From the NCBI GenBank assembly GCA_903958915.1, contig CAJBVC010000390.1:1-15296 (forward strand): a DNA stretch of 15,296 bases, written 5' to 3'. The stretch comes from an uncultured beta proteobacterium. GTDB taxonomy: Bacteria; Pseudomonadota; Gammaproteobacteria; Burkholderiales; Burkholderiaceae_C. This document shows positions 1-6,936 of the stretch, piece by piece. A program made the translations under genes and the position numbers. The number at the start of each line of letters is the position of its first letter. Positions within the stretch are counted from its first letter, which is position 1. The notes beneath the pieces were generated by a model that had not been told where the DNA came from, made no database searches, and saw only the letters and a list, made by a program, of their open reading frames with translations.

Positions 1-1
1 C

Positions 2-199
2 TTTACCTACCGTTGCATCGGGCAGGAGGGGATGCGCGCGGCGATCGCACAGGCGCACCGCATGTTTGCCGGGACGATTACGCCGCTCGAATTCCTGCAC
101 ACGCTGGACCATGAAATGGTGCGCGCCATCATGCGTGCCTGTGCCCGTATCGCCGTGTCCCGGCGTGATGCCTTGCTGGCACTGGAAGAGAGCTTCTAG
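2..199 (+). CDS. C-terminal end of an unrecognised protein (5' partial)
   Basis: An open frame runs in from the left window edge and stops at TAG 197-199. It encodes about 65 residues ending in LLALEESF. The visible part is mostly helical in character, rich in Ala, Arg and Met, with hydrophobic residues at helix-like spacing, two Cys and several His. No signal peptide, membrane segment or motif that I can assign is visible. Its third-position GC fits the real genes around it, which supports it as coding. It converges on the diguanylate cyclase gene on the other strand, with about 64 bases between the two stops. The family is unknown to me, and the missing N-terminal part would be needed to name it. 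Confidence 0.5.
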   Translation, partial: FTYRCIGQEGMRAAIAQAHRMFAGTITPLEFLHTLDHEMVRAIMRACARIAVSRRDALLALEESF

Positions 200-263
200 A
201 CACCCAGGTCCGGTGGGCGTATTCGGCATCTATTGCGGAGTGTTCCAGGGATGGATGCCCGGT

Positions 264-1862
264 TTATGCAGCGACCTGCACCCGATTGCGCCCGCCATTT
301 TTGGCAGCATAGAGCGCGACGTCAGCGCGAGCGATCAGGGTGTCGAGCGAATCGTCTACCGTGCGCGCAGCCAGGCCAATGCTGGACGTCAGGCGCAAAC
401 CCGCAGAAAGTTTTTCCCAGTCATTCGACTCGATCGCGACTCTTATGCGCTCGCAAATATGCTGTGCGGACTCCAGACTGGCATCGGCAAGCAACAGCAC
501 GAATTCTTCGCCTCCAGTGCGGGCCAGCACGTCACCGCCACGGATGTGCGTGTGAATGATCCGGGCCAGTGCTTTGAGTACCTGGTCGCCCACGGCATGA
601 CCAAATCTGTCGTTAACCATTTTGAAGTGATCGGCGTCGAACGCAGCAAGTGCTGTTTCCCGTGCAGTTGCAAACAATGGAATGCTGTGCTGCGCGAGTC
701 CGCGCCGGTTGAAAATGCCCGTCAGTGTGTCGCGCAGGGCCGCATGCTCCCAGGCTTCTGATCGGGAGCGAAGCAACTCGGCCTCTTTGCGCAAGCGCTC
801 GGCTTCGGCGAACAATTCGGCACTGCGTGCCACATTTTGCAGACGATGACGGTAGTGCGCCTCCAGAAATGCGCAGTGTCGCTCGGACCATGCAAGCGCT
901 GCGGCAGTATCCTCTGCGGCGATTTCCAGGCGTACCGCGATCGGGAAAATCTGCAACAGTATGCGCTCGAGTGAGTGGCTTTGTGCCATCGAGTGGGCTT
1001 GCATGAGATGGGCACGCGCCTGCTCATATTCGTGGGTTGCGCAGCACGATTGCGCCAGCGCCAGCAACAGCTCTACGTGGCGATGGGGATTCGTCAACAC
1101 CAGTTGCACTTGGGCCTGAAGTTCCTCGCGGGCCTTCGCATGGTCGCCCAGCAGGGTCCATGCTTGCGCACGGTAGACATGTGCGGCAATGTTGCCTTGA
1201 CCTCTACCATCCGGAATGTTCAAGTCGAGCGCGCGCGATGCGTGGTCAATGGCAAGTTGCGCAGAGGTGCGTTGAGCTTCACTGTCAGCCGCCTGAAGGC
1301 GCGCTTGCTGCAGGCAATTCGCCGCGATGTTGCCACAGCAGATTGCCATAGAACGCAGCTCACCCTGCGCCTGCGCTACGGTGAACGCTTGCTGCAGCGC
1401 TTCGTGGGCCCCTGCGTGGTCGCCCATTTGACCGAGCAAGGATCCCTCGGTGATGTGCGCCTTTCGCCGACCCGCCGAATGGGGGTGGGTCTCCGTCATC
1501 GCCATAGCGCGCCCCACCCATTCCAGACCGCGCTCGGGGTCACCCATGGCGCCCAGCGCGAAAGCAATCGCTGTGTACAGCCAGTCGAGCTGGTCGCGAT
1601 GGGTTGATTGCTCGGCCAATGACAGCTGTGGCAATATTAATTTGAGCGCTGACTCGTACTCGCCACCGTAAATGCGCACCGTGGCGTCGAGGCAATCCAG
1701 TAGCGCATTTTGAATCTGGCTGAGACCAACTGGATTGGAGCCAAGTTTGGCGACGAGTTCTTCGTGGGCGCGATTGACATCGCCCTTCCAAGCGCACTCG
1801 ATGGCGGCGGTGATGTAGGGCCCGCCGGTTTCTGAGGTGGAGATGGATGTTGAGGTGAGCAT
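264..1862 (-). CDS. TPR-repeat GGDEF diguanylate cyclase
   Basis: This 532-residue protein probably makes cyclic di-GMP from two GTP. Residues about 15-340 are Ala/Leu-rich helical repeats of the tetratricopeptide type, for example the stretches around AIAFALGAMGDPERGLEWV and LLGDHAKAREELQAQ. A short charged helix (about 345-372) links them to a C-terminal GGDEF domain (about 376-532). The active-site signature is GGEEF (450-454). The metal-binding Asp lies in FDADHFK (409-411), followed by ND (417-418). The product-inhibition I-site RxxD is present as RGGD (441-444), exactly five residues before GGEEF, so a catalytically active and feedback-inhibited enzyme is expected. There is no signal peptide or membrane segment, so it should be a soluble enzyme whose TPR part binds a partner protein. 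ATG at 1862 is the only good start, but no clear ribosome site precedes it. Confidence 0.9.
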   Translation of the reverse strand: MLTSTSISTSETGGPYITAAIECAWKGDVNRAHEELVAKLGSNPVGLSQIQNALLDCLDATVRIYGGEYESALKLILPQLSLAEQSTHRDQLDWLYTAIAFALGAMGDPERGLEWVGRAMAMTETHPHSAGRRKAHITEGSLLGQMGDHAGAHEALQQAFTVAQAQGELRSMAICCGNIAANCLQQARLQAADSEAQRTSAQLAIDHASRALDLNIPDGRGQGNIAAHVYRAQAWTLLGDHAKAREELQAQVQLVLTNPHRHVELLLALAQSCCATHEYEQARAHLMQAHSMAQSHSLERILLQIFPIAVRLEIAAEDTAAALAWSERHCAFLEAHYRHRLQNVARSAELFAEAERLRKEAELLRSRSEAWEHAALRDTLTGIFNRRGLAQHSIPLFATARETALAAFDADHFKMVNDRFGHAVGDQVLKALARIIHTHIRGGDVLARTGGEEFVLLLADASLESAQHICERIRVAIESNDWEKLSAGLRLTSSIGLAARTVDDSLDTLIARADVALYAAKNGGRNRVQVAA

Positions 1863-2035
1863 CGTCGTTAGCGGGAGGATATCGGAATTTGGTCAGCGCA
1901 CTGCGGTGCTGTCGCGGTCACGCCATCGTAACGCGCCTGCGAAAGTTACCCAGCGGTCATGCTGGAGCGCTAGCCGATGCAGGCACCTCGCCGCGCACCG
2001 AAGTGAGCTGTTGATGGGCAACGGGAGCATGAAGC
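1863..2035. other. Non-coding stretch between the diguanylate cyclase and the GGDEF remnant
   Basis: No convincing gene is seen here. The segment should hold the promoter of the minus-strand diguanylate cyclase. A 5-bp inverted repeat, CCAGC (1950-1954) and GCTGG (1961-1965) with a 6-base loop, is present but lacks a T-tract, so it is not called a terminator. The short plus-strand frame across this segment has no family features and unusual composition. Confidence 0.4.
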
Positions 2036-2230
2036 TCAGGCTGCAACCAGTGTGTTACGGCCTTTCTGTTTAGCCTGGTAGAGCGCCGAATCTGCGCGCT
2101 TGAACCACTTTGCAGGGTTCTCGCCGGGTTGCAATTCGGCTACTCCAAAAGACGCAGGCAAAGAAATGGTTGCACATTCACCCACCATCAGAGTAGTGCT
2201 TGCCAGCGCTTGGCGTAGCCGCTCGATTGA
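2036..2230 (-). pseudogene. Remnant of a second GGDEF domain gene (C-terminal part only)
   Basis: Reading the minus strand towards TGA at 2038-2036 gives a typical end of a GGDEF domain. The stretch IERLRQALA is followed by VGECATISLPASFGVAEL, then WFKRADSALYQAKQKGRN and the C-terminus TLVAA. This matches the last 60 to 65 residues of diguanylate cyclases (the SxGxA strand and the RAD-ALY-AK-GRN motif). The part with the DxD metal site and GG(D/E)EF is absent, and upstream of about 2230 the similarity fades. The frame stays open back to a stop at 2312-2314 but has no plausible start; the first in-frame ATG is at 2188, inside the domain. The sequence differs clearly from the C-terminus of the intact cyclase at 264-1862, so it is not a recent local copy. 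It is best read as a gene truncated by a deletion or rearrangement. That the region is a GGDEF end is read directly; the loss event is inferred. Confidence 0.8.
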
Positions 2231-2305
2231 ATGTCTCTCTATGCGAGTGAGGTTACAGTTAGGTATTCGCAGAGAATTTTGTTTGTTGCCTGAGCGCCAT
2301 TGAAC

Positions 2306-2311
2306 AGGGGA
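2306..2311 (+). promoter_or_regulatory. Ribosome binding site supporting the GTG start at 2319
   Basis: AGGGGA lies 7 bases before GTG 2319. It is the main support for that start, together with the signal peptide that begins immediately there. Confidence 0.5.
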
Positions 2312-2318
2312 TCAGTTC

Positions 2319-3077
2319 GTGAAACGCATCGCGTTAATTTGCACATTTCTACTTTGCAATTCCATCGCTATTGCAGAGAATCTGGTGGTTTTTGGAGGCG
2401 ACTCGTTTGGACCTTTCGCCTTTCTGAAAGAGGGCAAGGTCGATGGAATCATGCCCAGAATGCTCAGGCGCGCTGGAGAGATAAGTGGCGACACTTACGA
2501 CATTCAACTCATGCCCTGGAAGCGGGCCTACCTGAAGTCCGAGAAGGGTGAAGGCGGCGTTTTCGGCCTGTCGCTCACCCCGGATCGGGCGAAAGTGTTT
2601 GACTACTCCCATTCGATGTATGACAACGACGTCAAGATTGTTACGCTGGCGAACAAGGCATTTACCTTCAGAAAGCTGACCGACTTGAAGGGCAAGGTCA
2701 TGGGCGGGTTGAATGGCGTCAGCTACGGTGAAGAAGTTGATGCCGCAGTGGAAAACGGTGTTTTTACCATTGAGCGTGACTTCCAGACCGATGGGCGTCT
2801 GCTCAAACTGCTGTACGGGAGAATAGATGCCGCACTCGTGGACGGAGGGCAGCTGGGTCTGGACAGCGCGCTCAACAGCACTGAGGAGATGAGAAAGAGT
2901 CTTGACCGGTTTGTCGTCCTTCCAAACGCTTTGGTGCACGATCCTTTGCACCTTGCTTTCCCCAAAGTGATGGGCAAGCGGGAAGCCATCGACCGATTCA
3001 ATGCTGCGCTGGCAGCGATGAAGAAAAGTGGTGAATTGAAGAGAATTTTTGCCGAGGCGAAGATCGGTGTGCTTTAA
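2319..3077 (+). CDS. Secreted solute-binding protein, family 3 type (orphan)
   Basis: The product has 252 residues including an N-terminal signal peptide (KR, hydrophobic core ALICTFLLCNSIAIA, likely cleavage after about residue 19), so it should be periplasmic. The mature part resembles SBP_bac_3 amino-acid-type binding proteins: an opening beta strand (NLVVFGGDSFGPFAF), the GIMPRMLR helix, MPWKRAY, then LTPDRAKVFDYS, which matches the T-x-x-R-x-x-x-x-x-(F/Y)(S/T) region of the family. LKGKVMGGLNGVSYG marks the second lobe. Length is normal for the family. The start is GTG at 2319 after AGGGGA. The next gene begins inside its 3' end and encodes a similar protein, but no permease or ATPase genes are adjacent, so a sensing or scavenging role is as likely as transport. 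The ligand cannot be told from sequence. Confidence 0.85.
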   Translation: MKRIALICTFLLCNSIAIAENLVVFGGDSFGPFAFLKEGKVDGIMPRMLRRAGEISGDTYDIQLMPWKRAYLKSEKGEGGVFGLSLTPDRAKVFDYSHSMYDNDVKIVTLANKAFTFRKLTDLKGKVMGGLNGVSYGEEVDAAVENGVFTIERDFQTDGRLLKLLYGRIDAALVDGGQLGLDSALNSTEEMRKSLDRFVVLPNALVHDPLHLAFPKVMGKREAIDRFNAALAAMKKSGELKRIFAEAKIGVL

Positions 3078-3792
3078 GCGTATGCGAGGCATGCCCACTT
3101 CGCTTCATGGGTCAGCCTTAGTGGCTATGACCCTCTATGCAAGCCTTTCGACGAGCGCTGTCCACGGTAGCACCCAGCTGCTCGTTGGCGTTCCGTCGGG
3201 CTTGCCGGGCTACGAGGCGCTGGAGGGCAACAAACTGAGGATCAATGATCACTACAAGCGCGGAGTGACGGAATGCATTGCGAACAGATTGGGTGTAACT
3301 TTCGTCTGGATGGCATACCCGACCAGGAGAATCATTCAAATGCTGCAGGCCAATGAAATCGACATGGTCTATCCCATGGGCTTTACCGAGGAACGCGCCG
3401 CTACCATGCTGCAAAGCAGTTTGACTTGGCAGAACCCGGATGTCGTTGTTTCGTCGCGGCCCGTTGATTTGAGTGACAAGAAAACCCGTCTTGCAGCGCG
3501 TTTGGGTTCACCCCAACACACAGACTATGCTGCCGACGGCTACTTCAACATGACAGCTGCATATGCCTATGAGGATTTGGGCAAGTTGCTGGCACGGGGT
3601 GCAGTCGACGCTGTCATTGTCCCGCGTTCCGTGTATAGCGAACAAAAGGCAATGTGGCCTCCAAGAATCGTGATGGCGCCTGGAAAACCCCGAAGCAGTG
3701 GTTTCTATTTGAACAAGGACGATCCGAAAGGCCTGCACAAGCATCTCAACGAAAGCATTGCGCGGTGCATAGACACAGTGGCTTCAAAATAG
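3067..3792 (+). CDS. Second secreted solute-binding-like protein
   Basis: About 241 residues with a signal peptide (Lys/Arg-rich start, then SALVAMTLYASLSTSAVHG) and a periplasmic binding protein-like body. Visible elements are the first strand TQLLVGVPSGLPGY, the helix CIANRLGVTFVW, then YPTRRIIQMLQANEIDMVYP, which is the typical 'small region of low-affinity, ID-MV' part of family 3 binding proteins, and the second-lobe stretch KLLARGAVDAVIVPRSVY. The start is uncertain. GTG 3067 overlaps the upstream gene by 11 bases and has GAGG about 9 bases before it. ATG 3082 and ATG 3091 are alternatives that keep the signal peptide, and TTG 3049 is less likely. The overlap suggests translational coupling with the preceding binding protein, so the two probably act in the same process. 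The sequences are clearly diverged, so this is not a fresh duplication. Confidence 0.8.
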   Translation: MCFKRMRGMPTSLHGSALVAMTLYASLSTSAVHGSTQLLVGVPSGLPGYEALEGNKLRINDHYKRGVTECIANRLGVTFVWMAYPTRRIIQMLQANEIDMVYPMGFTEERAATMLQSSLTWQNPDVVVSSRPVDLSDKKTRLAARLGSPQHTDYAADGYFNMTAAYAYEDLGKLLARGAVDAVIVPRSVYSEQKAMWPPRIVMAPGKPRSSGFYLNKDDPKGLHKHLNESIARCIDTVASK

Positions 3793-3924
3793 GCCCGATG
3801 CGGTTTACCTGAACCCGCCGCTTCCGATCGCTGGCAATCAGGCGCTTTTGTTTTTGCCGCAGCGCTGGCGTCATGCAATCAGAGCCTTCCTGCGACAATG
3901 TCTTCTTTGCAATTTTGAGTAAAC

Positions 3925-4857
3925 ATGTCCAGTAGCCTGCTCGCACTGATTGATGATATCGCCACCATACTGGACGATGTGGCCGTGCTCTCCAAGGTGG
4001 CAGCGCAGAAGACAGCGGGCGTTTTGGGTGATGACCTGGCCCTCAATGCGCAGCAGGTGGCCGGCGTTAGCGCCGATCGTGAGTTGCCTGTCGTGTGGGC
4101 AGTCTGCAAAGGCTCATTGGTCAACAAGCTGATCCTGGTGCCTTCGGCCCTGGTTATCAGCGTGGTGTTGCCGTGGGCCATTACGCCTTTGCTGATGGTC
4201 GGTGGTGCCTATCTGTGCCTGGAGGGATTCGAGAAACTGGCGCACCGGTTCCTCCACAGTAAACAGGATGACCAAGCCCACGCGACAGAGCTCATGCAGG
4301 CGCTGGCAAATCCGGCAGTGGATCTGGTAGCTTTAGAGCGCGACAAGATCAAGGGTGCAGTGCGCACCGACTTTATTCTCTCGGCCGAGATCATTGCGAT
4401 TACCCTGGGCACGGTACAAAGCAGCGGTTGGATGACCCAACTCTCGGTGCTGAGCACAATCGCGGTGCTGATGACCTTTGGCGTGTATGGATTCGTTGCC
4501 GGTATCGTCAAGCTCGACGATCTTGGTTTGCATCTCAGTGCTCGTCCGGGCCAAGGCGTCTGGGCGCAAGTGCGCAGGTCCGTGGGCGCTGGTTTGCTGC
4601 ACGCTGCGCCCTGGCTGATGAAGGTGCTGGCAGTGTTGGGCACGGCTGCCATGTTTCTGGTGGGTGGCGGCATTCTGGTGCATGGCCTGGGGCCTGTTCA
4701 TCATGGCGTGCAGGCATTGCTCGCAGGAGTTTTGGCCACACCCTGGCTGCACGGCGTGCTGTCGGCAGTGGCCGATGCAGCAGTTGGTGTAGTCGCTGGC
4801 GGACTGGTGTTGCTGGCAGTCACCGGCGCGCAGCGCGCGCGTGCGTTTTCCAAGTAA
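3925..4857 (+). CDS. yedI: DUF808 family inner-membrane protein (YedI-like)
   Basis: The 310-residue product matches the DUF808/YedI family from its first residues: a cytosolic N-terminal part with [33 protein letters not shown] and [14 protein letters not shown]. Membrane segments are visible at about residues 70-98, 148-166, 170-195, 230-255 and 262-305. The [16 protein letters not shown] motif is present as [14 protein letters not shown]. The length is normal for the family. The molecular function is not established as far as I know. ATG 3925 is the natural start, because the family begins just so, although the ribosome site is weak. The nicotinamidase-like gene starts about 31 bases downstream and is probably in the same transcript. 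Confidence 0.9.
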   Translation: MSSSLLALIDDIATILDDVAVLSKVAAQKTAGVLGDDLALNAQQVAGVSADRELPVVWAVCKGSLVNKLILVPSALVISVVLPWAITPLLMVGGAYLCLEGFEKLAHRFLHSKQDDQAHATELMQALANPAVDLVALERDKIKGAVRTDFILSAEIIAITLGTVQSSGWMTQLSVLSTIAVLMTFGVYGFVAGIVKLDDLGLHLSARPGQGVWAQVRRSVGAGLLHAAPWLMKVLAVLGTAAMFLVGGGILVHGLGPVHHGVQALLAGVLATPWLHGVLSAVADAAVGVVAGGLVLLAVTGAQRARAFSK

Positions 4858-4888
4858 TTGCACAGAGAACTTTCTGTACCGATCTGCC

Positions 4889-5689
4889 ATGAAGTGTTAC
4901 GACCTCCTCATCGTTGACCCCCAAAACGACTTTATGGACATTGCAGATGCCGCTTTGCCGGTTCCTGGTGCTGCTGCCGACATGGAGCGGCTTGCGCTGT
5001 GGCTCGATATGGCAGGCGAACGGGTCGCGAGCATTGCCGTCACGCTGGACTCCCATGCGAATGTCGGGATTGAGAGAACCAGCTTTTGGGTCGATGCACA
5101 CGCAGATGCTGTGGCACCATTTACGACAGTCACTGCGGCCGACGTGCGAAGTGGAAGATTCAAAGCGCGACACGCACAGTATCAGGGTGAAGCACTGGCT
5201 TACCTGGACGCTCTGGAGGCAGGAGGTCGACACCGGCTAATCGCTTGGCCTGTCCATTGCGTGACTGCGACCTGGGGCCACTGTATTTATGCGCCGATTG
5301 CGCGCAGTATTGCCGCATGGGAAAAGGCAACGGGAGGGACCTGTTTGAAGGTGCTCAAAGGGCAGCACCCGCTGACCGAACAATACAGCGCCTTTCGTGC
5401 GGAAGTTCCACGTCCCGATGACAGTGCAACCCAACTCAATAGCGATCTTTTGCGGCGCCTTGGAAGAGGTGACGGCGCTCTTTTGGTGGCAGGGGAGGCT
5501 CAAAGCCATTGTGTGGCGGCATCGGTGCAGGACATGATGGCGCATTTGCCGGCAGCGCGCTTGGCGCAGACTATTTTGCTTTCGGACTGCATGAGTCCAG
5601 TGCGTGGTTTCGAGCCGGATGCAGCACAACTGATGGACCAGGCGCTCGCAGCGGGGCTGCGGGTGTCAGAAGTTGGCGCCCTGACCTAA
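4889..5689 (+). CDS. Nicotinamidase-like cysteine hydrolase (isochorismatase fold)
   Basis: This 266-residue enzyme has the catalytic set of the nicotinamidase/isochorismatase superfamily: Asp10 in LLIVDPQNDF, Lys157 in VLKGQHP, and the nucleophile Cys208 in GEAQSHCVA. The metal-site elements are Asp54 and His56 (VTLDSHANVG) and His123 in WPVHC. It is larger than classic PncA (about 210 residues) because about 65 residues separate the two metal motifs. The stretches ADVRSGRF, TEQYSAFRAEVP and SATQLN mark a distinct large subfamily whose substrate I do not know. It may deamidate nicotinamide for NAD salvage or act on another amide. The position usually filled by the second metal His appears to be Glu62. 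The start ATG 4889 is chosen because the conserved strand begins there; a GTG at 4841 inside the DUF808 gene is an alternative. No clear ribosome site is visible. Its stop overlaps the convergent acyltransferase gene by 3 bases. Confidence 0.8.
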   Translation: MKCYDLLIVDPQNDFMDIADAALPVPGAAADMERLALWLDMAGERVASIAVTLDSHANVGIERTSFWVDAHADAVAPFTTVTAADVRSGRFKARHAQYQGEALAYLDALEAGGRHRLIAWPVHCVTATWGHCIYAPIARSIAAWEKATGGTCLKVLKGQHPLTEQYSAFRAEVPRPDDSATQLNSDLLRRLGRGDGALLVAGEAQSHCVAASVQDMMAHLPAARLAQTILLSDCMSPVRGFEPDAAQLMDQALAAGLRVSEVGALT

Positions 5690-6834
5690 ATTGCTCCGCG
5701 CCCACCGGTGGCAAGTGAGTACAACGCTGGCATCCAGCGACGCGTGGCAACGCCGATGAGCACTGACGCGGTGACGAGTGCTATCGGCAGTAGGACGAAG
5801 ACCCACAGATGGGGTTCTGGAAGTGGCGCTGCCAAACGCAGGGCCGGGTCGATGAACACGGCGACCAGGGGCGCGTGTAGCGCATAGATCATGAACGAAA
5901 ATGCACTGAGCCAGACAAACCACGGCCGGGACATGCAGGCGCGCACCACTGGATCCGCGCCGTACCAGGCTGCGACCAGACCGGCGAAAACAGTGACTTT
6001 GTGAAGGACCATCATGATTGGGAAAACCGCACCGCCCAGTAAGTCAGCCCCGTGAAAAGCCAGCCAGGATTTAACAAGCGCTGCGGCCAGCGCCACCAAT
6101 GCCCACCAACCCGGTTGCAGCCAGCGGCCCGGCTGCGCGATATTGAAGCCCGACTTGTGCATCCATACACCCAGGCAAAAGAACAGCAGTCCCTCGCTCT
6201 CAATGAAGTACAGGTGAACCGAAAGCAGCCAGGCGACGATGGCCACCGAGAAAAAGACACGGCGACCGTTGGCATGGTTCAACCAACCGGCGAGCATGGG
6301 GTATGCCAGGTTATAGAAAAACAGGACCCGGATGAACCACAACTGGTAGGGTGCCGGCGCCAGTAACCAGCGGCCCAGCACTTCGTACCATTGGTAGTCA
6401 TGCAACAGAGCGCGCTGCTGGTCGATCTGGTTGATGCCGTTGTCCACAATCCAGCCGCGCAGCGTGGGCTCCATTTCCATGCCGAACAGCAGCACCAGGT
6501 GGAAGCCGCTCCAGAAAAAGTATGGCACCAGCAGGGTGCGCACCCGTTTCCTGATGCGCACCCCGTGAGGCTGAGCGTCATGCATGGCAAACAGGTAGCC
6601 AGATATAACAAACAGCATAGGGATCCGAAAGCGCAACAGCCCGTTCGCCAGCACATACTCCGTGAAGCTGGCCAGTCCAAGGGCATCGCCTGGCTGGGTC
6701 CAGGGCTGCAAATAGCGGGGCTCAATCGTGTACCCGTGCACAAACACCAGCAGCACCATCGATACAAACGCCCAGAATCGGAACTTGGTGCTCAGGAAAG
6801 GGTCAAGCGCTGGCGGGTTTTTGGCTGCAGTCAT
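5686..6834 (-). CDS. Acyltransferase-3 family membrane protein
   Basis: The 382-residue polytopic protein resembles acyltransferase family 3 (OafA/NodX type), which transfers acetyl or similar groups to sugars or other envelope molecules. Membrane helices are spread over the whole length, starting with FWAFVSMVLLVFVHGYTI, which holds the family's His near the end of the first helix (VFVHGY). FRIPMLFVISGYLF is the typical second-helix motif, followed by the basic loop RIRKRVRTLLVPYFFWS. Further features are PYQLWFIRVLFFYN, CLGVWMHK and SFMIYALHAPLVAVF near the C-terminus. There is no extra C-terminal SGNH domain. It is transcribed away from the antiporter gene and ends in a tail-to-tail overlap with the nicotinamidase-like gene. 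No polysaccharide cluster is adjacent, so the acceptor cannot be inferred. The start ATG 6834 has only a weak ribosome site. Confidence 0.85.
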   Translation of the reverse strand: MTAAKNPPALDPFLSTKFRFWAFVSMVLLVFVHGYTIEPRYLQPWTQPGDALGLASFTEYVLANGLLRFRIPMLFVISGYLFAMHDAQPHGVRIRKRVRTLLVPYFFWSGFHLVLLFGMEMEPTLRGWIVDNGINQIDQQRALLHDYQWYEVLGRWLLAPAPYQLWFIRVLFFYNLAYPMLAGWLNHANGRRVFFSVAIVAWLLSVHLYFIESEGLLFFCLGVWMHKSGFNIAQPGRWLQPGWWALVALAAALVKSWLAFHGADLLGGAVFPIMMVLHKVTVFAGLVAAWYGADPVVRACMSRPWFVWLSAFSFMIYALHAPLVAVFIDPALRLAAPLPEPHLWVFVLLPIALVTASVLIGVATRRWMPALYSLATGGRGAI

Positions 6835-6936
6835 GGTGTCAGCTTAACGGAGTTTATTTGCAGATCGGTCAATGTGTACTGCGGGAACGTTTTCGAGCAG
6901 GCCACAGAATAAATGGACAATGGGATCTGACTTTGC
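6835..6936. promoter_or_regulatory. Divergent intergenic region between acyltransferase and antiporter genes
   Basis: These 102 bases separate two divergent genes and must carry the promoters of both, unless transcription comes from further away. No -35/-10 pair close to consensus is obvious. A short plus-strand frame beginning at ATG 6913 stops after five codons. Confidence 0.4.

Noticed and set aside
66..761. Plus-strand open frame of 231 codons across the start of the window and the cyclase gene
   Set aside because: It overlaps the GGDEF domain coding region in antisense, and the real frame at the left edge (stop at 197-199) is different.
2036..2230. Intact small protein gene in place of a GGDEF remnant
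   Set aside because: No start codon or ribosome site precedes the domain part, and the domain lacks its catalytic half.
2349..3098. Minus-strand open frame of 249 codons opposite the first binding protein
   Set aside because: Antisense to a gene with a signal peptide and family motifs; the translated protein has no recognisable domain.
3746..3946. Small minus-strand open frame between the second binding protein and the DUF808 gene
   Set aside because: It overlaps both flanking genes, lacks a good ribosome site, and its sequence shows no recognisable family.
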